Positions 6,146-10,848 of a stretch of DNA of 10,848 bases are shown here, piece by piece. Positions within the stretch are counted from its first letter, which is position 1, and each line of letters begins with the position of its first letter. The notes below the pieces were generated by a model. It had not been told where the DNA came from. It searched no databases and saw only the letters and a program-made list of their open reading frames with translations. Location of the stretch: contig DMTG01000038.1 of NCBI GenBank assembly GCA_003477345.1, positions 1-10,848 on the forward strand, written 5' to 3'. The stretch is from Succinivibrionaceae bacterium (GTDB lineage: Bacteria > Pseudomonadota > Gammaproteobacteria > Enterobacterales > Succinivibrionaceae). A program made the position numbers and the translations under genes.

Positions 6146-7498
6146 ATGTCAGATAAACTTTCAAAAAATCAGACAGATATAAATGCTGTTGACCTAATTC
6201 AGGAAGCTTTGGGCTCTGGTCCCTGGCACATGGAATTCGACGAAAATGCCAACCTCATATCGTGTTTTTGGAGTCCGGTATTCCGTCGCATGATTGGTTA
6301 TAAAAACACTAGTGACTTCCCTGACGAGCTCGAATCATTCTTTAATCTTCTCCATGAGGAAGACAGGGAAAGCGTAGTTACTCATTACTGGAATGCCGTA
6401 AAAGATTACACCGGAAGAACGACTTACGATATCGAATACCGATTACTGACCCATAACCGCGGCTACCGCTGGTTTCATGCCGCAGGGCGCGTTGCAAGAC
6501 GCGAAGACGGATCTCCAGTGTCAATCGTCGGATTCTTTATAGATATAGACGATAAAAAGACAGCAGAAGAAAGACTGAGACTTACAAACAAAGCTCGCGC
6601 AGAGCAGCTCCAGATTCTTCAGTCTCTGGCAAATATGTATTTTTCCATGCATTTAATTAATCTGCGAACAGATTCTGTTAAGGAATACTCTGCCGATGGC
6701 GCTCTGCGAGATTTTCTGGCCAAGGATATGGGAGCTACCAGGCTGATTAGTCACGTTATGGAAAATGTAGTCGTTCCAGAATATAAGAAAAGCGCTCTTG
6801 CTTTTACAGATCTCACAACTTTAGCCAAAAGAATGCAGGGGCTAAAATCCTTATCATCTGAGTTCATAGGCATCCATACTGGCTGGTTCATAGCAAACTT
6901 TATCACCGTTGAAGCAGACAGAAACGGATGCCCTACCGTGGTTCTTTTCACCACCCAGGCAATCGATGAGACAAAGAAAAAAGAACAGGTACTCTTTATT
7001 CGCTCAGTGACAGATGAAATGACAGGACTTTTAAATCGCAGAGCCTATGAAGAAGAGCTTTCTTATTACCGCGAGAATCCGATTGATGATGATTTGGTAT
7101 TCATTTCATTCGATATAAATCGTCTTAAATATGTCAATGACAACCTCGGCCATGCCGCAGGAGACGAACTAATCAGGGGCTTTAGCAGTACGATTAAGGA
7201 ATATGCTGACAAAAATGCGATAAATGCCAAGATCTACCGCATAGGAGGCGATGAATTCATTGCCATTGCTCATATTTCCCAAGAAGAATTTCTAAAATCT
7301 GAAGCCAACTTAAAAAAGCTATTTGCACAATGGGACGGCAGGCACGTTCATAAACTCGACATCTCATATGGATGTGCATTTTGCAGAGAGTGTCCAAATT
7401 ACTCAATAGATGACCTTGCCAAGCTTGCTGATAAATTGATGTACAAAGCAAAATCCAATTACTACAAATCGCACGGGATCGATCGCCGCTCAAATTAA
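6146..7498 (+). CDS. PAS-GGDEF diguanylate cyclase
   Basis: The protein makes cyclic di-GMP from two GTP under control of its sensory N-terminus. An N-terminal PAS domain (about 15-140) has the PAS_3 pattern, including WSPVFRRMIGY, LLHEEDRESV, YDIEYRLLTHNRGYRWFHAAGRV and VGFFIDIDDKK. A helix (140-160) leads to a second, PAS-like region (about 160-278, starting LQSLANMYFSMHLINLRTDSV). A DETKKKEQ linker joins it to the GGDEF domain: TDEMTGLLNRRAYE (289-302), FDINRLKYVNDNLGHAAGDE (322-341) and RIGGDEF (365-371). The catalytic GGDEF is intact. The product-inhibition I-site RxxD, expected nine residues before GGDEF, is AINA at 358-361, so feedback inhibition is probably lost. There is no membrane segment or signal peptide, so it is cytosolic. 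AAGGA (6135-6139) lies six bases before the ATG. Confidence 0.93.
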   Translation: MSDKLSKNQTDINAVDLIQEALGSGPWHMEFDENANLISCFWSPVFRRMIGYKNTSDFPDELESFFNLLHEEDRESVVTHYWNAVKDYTGRTTYDIEYRLLTHNRGYRWFHAAGRVARREDGSPVSIVGFFIDIDDKKTAEERLRLTNKARAEQLQILQSLANMYFSMHLINLRTDSVKEYSADGALRDFLAKDMGATRLISHVMENVVVPEYKKSALAFTDLTTLAKRMQGLKSLSSEFIGIHTGWFIANFITVEADRNGCPTVVLFTTQAIDETKKKEQVLFIRSVTDEMTGLLNRRAYEEELSYYRENPIDDDLVFISFDINRLKYVNDNLGHAAGDELIRGFSSTIKEYADKNAINAKIYRIGGDEFIAIAHISQEEFLKSEANLKKLFAQWDGRHVHKLDISYGCAFCRECPNYSIDDLAKLADKLMYKAKSNYYKSHGIDRRSN

Positions 7499-7521
7499 GT
7501 TTTCTAAAATTCGTAATACTA

Positions 7522-7527
7522 TATAAT
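7522..7527 (+). promoter_or_regulatory. Candidate -10 box of the TIGR04076 gene
   Basis: TATAAT lies 33 bases before the ATG in the 62-base gap after the cyclase gene. There is no recognisable -35 and no terminator between the two genes, so read-through from the cyclase is also possible. Confidence 0.4.
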
Positions 7528-7560
7528 TAATTTGTTTCACGTTTATTATTCGGAAAAATA

Positions 7561-7863
7561 ATGAATAAAGTGCGCATATCTGTTGTAAAAATCGCTGAAC
7601 ACAAAGATTTATCAGCAAAATACGAAATTCCTCAGAAAAATCCATGTGCAATGCAAGAAGGAATGGTTTTTGTCGTTAACGATGTTTCTAAGAAGCCAGA
7701 GATGTTATGCGATAGCGCCTGGCAAACACTGTTTCCTTTTATTCTGACCTTAAGCTGCGGAGGAACCAAAATTTACGGTGATTGGATGAAAAATCCAAGA
7801 TCGGCTCTAATTTCCTGCAATGATGGCTTCAGACCGGTCAGTTTTCTTCTCGAAACAATCTAA
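7561..7863 (+). CDS. TIGR04076 family small protein
   Basis: This 100-residue cytoplasmic protein belongs to a family of unknown function found mostly in anaerobes. Its pattern follows the family: a start of the form KVRISVVKI, then NPCAMQEGMVFVV (28-39), KPEMLCDSAW near 45-54, a hydrophobic PFILTLSCGG, DWMKNP, and the closing SCNDGFRPVSFLLETI. Cysteines at 29, 50, 66 and 86 may matter for a metal or redox role, but that is inference. GGA sits six bases before the ATG. It is the last gene with core-like composition; the next 590 bases hold no gene. Confidence 0.8.
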   Translation: MNKVRISVVKIAEHKDLSAKYEIPQKNPCAMQEGMVFVVNDVSKKPEMLCDSAWQTLFPFILTLSCGGTKIYGDWMKNPRSALISCNDGFRPVSFLLETI

Positions 7864-7956
7864 ATACAAGGCATACGACATTTTTGAAAACTCATATAGG
7901 CACATATCTATGTGAATATAAAATTTATTTCAAAAAGAATTAGAAATTTAGGACAT

Positions 7957-7988
7957 AAAAAAAGCATCCATAAGGATGCTATTTTTTC
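7957..7988. terminator. Bidirectional terminator at the core/accessory boundary
   Basis: A 7-bp stem AGCATCC (7963-7969) / GGATGCT (7974-7980) with a 4-base loop is flanked by an A run (7957-7963) and a T run (7982-7987), so it works in both directions. Rightward it would end the TIGR04076 transcript. Leftward it lies 12 bases beyond the tRNA-3'-end-like sequence, as a tRNA gene's own terminator would. Confidence 0.82.
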
Positions 7989-7992
7989 AGAT

Positions 7993-8011
7993 TGGTGCGA
8001 AGGAAACGAGT
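7993..8011 (-). other. tRNA 3'-end-like fragment, candidate attachment site
   Basis: Read leftward the 19 bases end CCTTCGCACCA. This fits a tRNA 3' end: acceptor strand CCTTCGC, discriminator A, encoded CCA. Before it, CGTTT fits the 3' half of a T-stem with the invariant C61, and the preceding ACT has A58 and a pyrimidine at 60. Further 5' the resemblance stops (no TTC of the T-loop), so it is a fragment. A terminator follows on the same strand after 12 bases. This is the structure left at one end of an element integrated into a tRNA gene. The match is short and the parent tRNA is not in the window. Confidence 0.4.
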
Positions 8012-8173
8012 GCTAGTTAATTATTTTTCTTATTTTTCAATATATTAAAAATTCTGCGACACAGCTGTTACCTAATGATACGGAATATATAAAATTATAG
8101 TAATTTACTGTATTAACAAGAAAAAATAATGACTACAGAATATTAACCTCTTTTGCATACAAGCAATTAGAAT

Positions 8174-8347
8174 TATTAAAAATCAAAAACGTAAATAAAT
8201 TAAAAACGTAAAACGCACCATTCAGAACAAATAAAACTAACATACTGATAATTAAATATAATTCATCATTATTAAGGTAAATTTTAGTTATCAGAATAAA
8301 AAACAAAAACGTGAAAATAAACGAGTATTAAAAATCAAAAACGTAAA
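8174..8347. repeat. Four direct copies of AAAAACGT(A/G)AA
   Basis: Copies start at 8185, 8202, 8305 (with G for A) and 8337, all in the same orientation. Two of them sit in a longer exact 22-base repeat (8174-8195 and 8326-8347). The first two are 17 bases apart. Possible roles are arm-type integrase or excisionase sites beside the candidate attachment site, iterons of a replication origin, or operators of the downstream gene. Confidence 0.65.
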
Positions 8348-8356
8348 ACCTATTGA

Positions 8357-8377
8357 TTTCCCACAAGTTTCCCACAA
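8357..8377 (+). repeat. Tandem pair of TTTCCCACAA
   Basis: Two identical 10-mers separated by one G give an 11-base period, placing them on the same face of the helix. The 9-mer TTTCCCACA matches the DnaA box TTATCCACA at 7 of 9 positions. They lie about 80 bases before the zinc-ribbon gene. Confidence 0.5.
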
Positions 8378-8412
8378 CAGGATTTTTGTTCTCTAGAAAA
8401 AAACAATAATAC

Positions 8413-8421
8413 TGGTAATCT
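8413..8421 (+). promoter_or_regulatory. Candidate extended -10 for the zinc-ribbon gene
   Basis: TGGTAATCT fits an extended -10 (TGn followed by a 4/6 match to TATAAT) 32 bases before the ATG. No good -35 is present, as is tolerated with extended -10 promoters. Confidence 0.3.
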
Positions 8422-8453
8422 TTAATTTTTCAGTTAAAAAAGAGGATTTATCC

Positions 8454-9722
8454 ATGCAAGAATACAGAAAAATTGAAGACTTGTCAGACAACGAGTATGA
8501 AAATTTAGTTAGAGATTACGAAACAACATATCAGCCAGTTAAAGCTCTCGTTGAAAAATACTCTCTTGATCCATTATATAAAATTGGACTTACACCTTTT
8601 TTAAATAAGCCAATTTTAACAGAAGAGAAATGCCCAAATTGTGGAAACCAACTATATCGTAAACTAAAACATAGAGGGATCAGATTCCCTAACTTTATTT
8701 GTCAGAAATGTGGACATACCAATTCAATTGCATGCACCTGCAGTTTATGTACTGAAAACAGAAAAAAGGTAGAGGAACAAATAAAGAAAGAATCCGATCT
8801 TAGAAAAGAAGAACTCCGCAAAAGAGAAGAGCTCAAAAGAACCGACATCAACCTGTTCTTAAATGAAACAACGAACCAAGATCATTATTATGAATACGAA
8901 GAACTAGGACTAAACAAGAGAATTAATTTAAGCTGCATTTGTAGGAGTTTAAAATTCATCAATAACACAAATACACTACACAGTCTTGAATCACAACAAA
9001 ACGTTACTAATGTTTTCCCTCTGTTTTCAGTTTTTGAAAACTGGGTCAAAGATTGCGTATCTCAAGGATTAATTTCTATTGACCCAAATTCACCTAATGA
9101 AGCCTTTTATTATGAAAATGGAAAAATTAACTATTATTTTCTTAAAGTTAATTTTCGTATCATGCTGAAGGAGTTAAATGATAAAGAGCAGTACGTCGAG
9201 AATTTAGAAAAAATCAGAACATTGGATTATCGTTGGAATCTGAAGGTTAACGATATCAAAGAATTGTGGTTAGATATTGCTTATCAAGAGCTCCTAGCTT
9301 ATACAAGTTTTAAAATGACATGGCTAAAAATTATGAATTTTCGGCCTTCAGAAAGGCTTACGTCAACATTAAAAAAATTATTAGCATCTGGTCTCTCAGT
9401 AGGACAGGTACAAAGCTTACTATTCTCAGCTTTCGCCTTTGGCTTCTCAACAAATTATTTCAAAGATAAAAACTATCTGAGAACTAGCACGACCATTCTT
9501 AATAAAATTTACGCTTTTTCACAAGATTATTTTACAGGCAAGAAAAACTACAAAGCAGGGCATAGATACGATCTGCAGCAATCAGATTTGAGTTTTCTGT
9601 TTTTTAACATTTTTCTTGGAATGGAGAATATCAAATTTCCTGAAATAGAATTCACTACTCCTTGTAGTGAAGCCTTTATAGAATGGCTTGTATCCATGCA
9701 GAATAAAATACACCTATCTTAA
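8454..9722 (+). CDS. Uncharacterised zinc-ribbon protein, 422 residues
   Basis: I do not recognise a named family. The N-terminal ~45 residues (NEYENLVRDYETTYQPVKALVEKYSL) are helical and resemble a helix-turn-helix start. A zinc ribbon follows, with CPNC at 60-63 and CQKC at 83-86, then a cluster CTCSLC at 94-99. Residues 102-130 are a highly charged likely coiled coil. The remaining ~290 residues are mostly helical with aromatic-rich stretches and show no catalytic motif; a second CIC occurs at 161-163. There is no membrane segment. A DNA- or RNA-binding role is a reasonable guess from the N-terminus only. AGAGGA (8441-8446) seven bases before the ATG fixes the start. Codon choice is more A/T-rich than in the genes before 7863, which suggests acquisition by transfer. 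It sits inside the candidate integrated element, convergent with the AlbA_2-family gene. Confidence 0.8.
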   Translation: MQEYRKIEDLSDNEYENLVRDYETTYQPVKALVEKYSLDPLYKIGLTPFLNKPILTEEKCPNCGNQLYRKLKHRGIRFPNFICQKCGHTNSIACTCSLCTENRKKVEEQIKKESDLRKEELRKREELKRTDINLFLNETTNQDHYYEYEELGLNKRINLSCICRSLKFINNTNTLHSLESQQNVTNVFPLFSVFENWVKDCVSQGLISIDPNSPNEAFYYENGKINYYFLKVNFRIMLKELNDKEQYVENLEKIRTLDYRWNLKVNDIKELWLDIAYQELLAYTSFKMTWLKIMNFRPSERLTSTLKKLLASGLSVGQVQSLLFSAFAFGFSTNYFKDKNYLRTSTTILNKIYAFSQDYFTGKKNYKAGHRYDLQQSDLSFLFFNIFLGMENIKFPEIEFTTPCSEAFIEWLVSMQNKIHLS

Positions 9723-9758
9723 TATGGTATTAGTCATTAAGTACTAACACAATACGAG

Positions 9759-9789
9759 CGTAGTTACGGCAAGCAAGACCGTAACTACG
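9759..9789. repeat. Inverted repeat between convergent genes
   Basis: Exact 11-bp arms CGTAGTTACGG (9759-9769) and CCGTAACTACG (9779-9789) enclose a 9-base loop. There is no T run on either side, so it is not a standard intrinsic terminator, though it may act as one or as an mRNA-stabilising hairpin for both converging genes. Confidence 0.6.
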
Positions 9790-9836
9790 ATATGTGCACG
9801 ATTGTAGGCTATAAAGATACGATAAAGACACTGCTA

Positions 9837-10817
9837 TTATTTATTAACTTGCCATAATCCAGATTTCTTGCTTCCCTTTCTTTCAATTATTCCATCTTCA
9901 ATCATTTTCTTAGTAAGTCTACTGATTGTTCTTCTTGATGCACCTGTTAATGTTGCGAATTGATCAAGGGTTATTGAAGGGTCATGTTTTATCAGCTCAA
10001 TTATTTGTTTTTCTAGGCTTTCGTTTATAGTGCCATTTATAGTGCCATCCTGAGATTTTGGCACTTTAAACTCTGGCTTATCGCTTAAATTGGCATTTTC
10101 ATCAGGTTTTATAGTGCCATTTATAGTGCCACTTAAAGTGCCATCCTGAGATTTTGGCACTTTAGAGTCGTTTACTATGGCATTTTGTAATGCTTTAAAA
10201 TGAACACTTAGCGTATTCCCTACCTTCTCATACACTGGATTATCGGCTCCAATTACCTTACAGGCCTCACATATTTTTTCGATACCTCTTCCCCAGTGTT
10301 CAATATAGCCGGCTCTAAAAAATACGTTAGCAAGCGTTAGATTATAAGGAATAGATGTATGAGCCTGCATAAGAGTATCAACGGTCCAACCTTCAGGAAG
10401 AACACAATTATTACTGATAATCATTTCATCATCATTAATTCGGATATGAATTGGGCTTCCATACATGTAACAGTTGTGAACAAGGGCATTAAATATTGCC
10501 TCTCTTACAGCAGGATATGCATAAGGATAAGTCTCTCGTCTAACCCCACGTTCGTACGTAATTTTAGCTTTCAGATACTTTAAGTAAATAATATCCAGGA
10601 TCTTGTCAGCTGTATTAAGCAGAGAGCCCTCAAACATATCCTGGTACTCAATATCTGCCCCTGAAAATTTGCCAACCTGAACAAAGCATGTTTGTCTAAC
10701 AACGGTCGGATCCTTATAAAACAGCAAAACAGCAGATCTTTTCAGTTTTCCATCAACAAGCCGCAAAATTCGGTTCACCTCGGTATAGAAATTCGGAATA
10801 ACATCGGTATACCTCAT
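9837..10817 (-). CDS. AlbA_2/Schlafen-type ATP-binding regulator, lacking its N-terminal domain
   Basis: The family (COG2865-like, often labelled 'ATP-binding protein' or RecG-like regulator) normally has an N-terminal AlbA_2/Schlafen domain of ~200 residues, an ATPase part and a winged helix. Here only the latter parts exist. Residues 17-85 match the connecting region (LRLVDGKLKRSAVLLFYKDP). HATPase_c_4 spans about 100-190, with REAIFNALVHNCY (105-117) as the N-box and LANVFFRAGYIEHWGRGIEKI (162-182). A repetitive linker lies at 215-265 and a winged HTH at about 267-326 (ITLDQFATLTGASRRTISRLTKKM). The frame has a TAA immediately before the ATG, and no ribosome binding site is visible. The ATG overlaps a TGA of another frame as ATGA. 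So the gene is either a decayed, frameshifted copy or the second half of a split pair coupled to an upstream ORF. A role in mobile-element or phage-related regulation is only inferred from the family. Confidence 0.8.
   Translation of the reverse strand: MRYTDVIPNFYTEVNRILRLVDGKLKRSAVLLFYKDPTVVRQTCFVQVGKFSGADIEYQDMFEGSLLNTADKILDIIYLKYLKAKITYERGVRRETYPYAYPAVREAIFNALVHNCYMYGSPIHIRINDDEMIISNNCVLPEGWTVDTLMQAHTSIPYNLTLANVFFRAGYIEHWGRGIEKICEACKVIGADNPVYEKVGNTLSVHFKALQNAIVNDSKVPKSQDGTLSGTINGTIKPDENANLSDKPEFKVPKSQDGTINGTINESLEKQIIELIKHDPSITLDQFATLTGASRRTISRLTKKMIEDGIIERKGSKKSGLWQVNK
10024..10164 (-). repeat. In-frame tandem repeats in the linker of the ATPase gene
   Basis: A 12-bp unit TTTATAGTGCCA (plus strand) occurs twice in tandem at 10024-10047 and twice at 10108-10131, with a variant at 10132-10143. 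It encodes GT-I/L-N/K/S tetrapeptides. A 28-base exact segment recurs at 10041-10068 and 10137-10164, 96 bases apart, giving KVPKSQDGT twice. All periods are multiples of three, so copy changes alter the linker length without breaking the frame. GTINGTI linkers are, to my knowledge, common in this family. Confidence 0.8.
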
Positions 10818-10846
10818 TTATAAAAATTCTGCATAACCTCGGTACA
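10761..10846 (-). repeat. Imperfect tandem repeat over the start of the ATPase gene
   Basis: Read leftward, three related units begin at 10846 (TGTACCGAGGTTATGC), 10811 (TATACCGATGTTATTC) and 10787 (TATACCGAGGTGAACC), each continuing into GAATTT. The second-to-third period is 24 bases (in frame, giving YTDVIPNF then YTEVNRIL). The first-to-second period is 35, one short of a multiple of three. Confidence 0.55.
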
Positions 10847-10848
10847 CC
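10814..10848 (-). CDS. 3' end of an upstream leftward ORF overlapping the ATPase gene (partial)
   Basis: In a different frame from the ATPase ORF, the codons read CTEVMQNFYK and end in TGA at 10816-10814, overlapping the ATPase ATG as ATGA. The peptide resembles YTDVIPNFYTEV at the start of the ATPase ORF. It could be the end of a separate N-terminal (AlbA_2) protein or the frame-shifted remainder of one gene. Only 10 codons are visible. Confidence 0.35.
   Translation of the reverse strand, partial: CTEVMQNFYK

Larger units (their letters stand above)
7864..8453. other. 590-base AT-rich non-coding stretch
   Basis: No credible gene is seen in either strand. It holds a small palindrome CACATA-TC-TATGTG (7901-7914), a bidirectional terminator, a tRNA-3'-end-like sequence, four copies of AAAAACGT(A/G)AA, a TTTCCCACAA tandem pair and a probable promoter for the next gene. 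It is visibly richer in A and T than the DNA to its left. Confidence 0.7.

Noticed and set aside
7901..7914. Palindrome CACATA-TC-TATGTG as an operator
   Set aside because: It lies just after the end of the TIGR04076 gene with no promoter nearby, and short AT-rich palindromes are expected by chance here.
8174..8347. CRISPR array
   Set aside because: The repeats are short, AT-rich and irregularly spaced (17, 103 and 32 bases), with no uniform spacers and no cas gene.
8174..8453. Plasmid-type replication origin
   Set aside because: The repeats are few and unevenly spaced, the DnaA-like boxes match only 7 of 9 positions, and the following protein is not a recognisable Rep. It is kept only as an alternative to integrase arm sites.
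9759..9789. Intrinsic terminator
   Set aside because: The stem is good but no T run follows in either direction, so it is listed only as an inverted repeat.

Overview
The window looks like chromosomal DNA of a gammaproteobacterium, probably an anaerobic or gut-type lineage such as the Succinivibrionaceae. This is inferred from a YciA thioesterase and a long-chain flavodoxin that closely follow the enterobacterial patterns, a periplasmic DsbA, a TIGR04076-family protein (common in anaerobes), and moderately AT-rich DNA with strong AAGGA/AGGAG ribosome binding sites. The genus assignment is not proven by the sequence.

Positions 1-7863 read as ordinary core genome. After the last codons of a rightward gene (1-51) and its terminator comes a leftward pair: a squalene-synthase-type prenyl synthase, followed with a one-base overlap by a DsbA-like oxidoreductase with a CGHC active site. 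Divergent from these is an acyl-CoA thioesterase (yciA). Convergent with yciA, across a shared terminator, is an unrecognised 382-residue soluble protein. Divergent from that is a flavodoxin. Then come a neurotransmitter:sodium symporter-type transporter with a structured leader, a PAS-GGDEF diguanylate cyclase, and a small TIGR04076 protein. Most of these are single-gene units with their own terminators.

Positions 7864-10848 look different. A 590-base, very AT-rich non-coding stretch opens with a terminator and, on the minus strand just upstream of it, a 19-base sequence that fits the 3' end of a tRNA gene (ending CCTTCGCACCA). That is the expected arrangement at one end of an element integrated into a tRNA gene. 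Next come four copies of an AAAAACGT(A/G)AA motif and a tandem pair of TTTCCCACAA. Then follow an AT-rich gene for an unrecognised zinc-ribbon protein and, convergent to it, a leftward gene for the C-terminal part of an AlbA_2/Schlafen-type ATP-binding regulator. That gene begins at an ATGA stop/start overlap inside an imperfect tandem repeat, so the expected N-terminal domain lies in another frame, has been lost, or is encoded by a separate upstream ORF cut off by the window.

The strongest leads are the candidate tRNA-3'-end attachment site with its neighbouring repeats, the unrecognised zinc-ribbon gene behind it, the split AlbA_2-family gene, and the alternative-pairing leader before the transporter. 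No integrase, transposase, rRNA, complete tRNA or CRISPR array is visible here.
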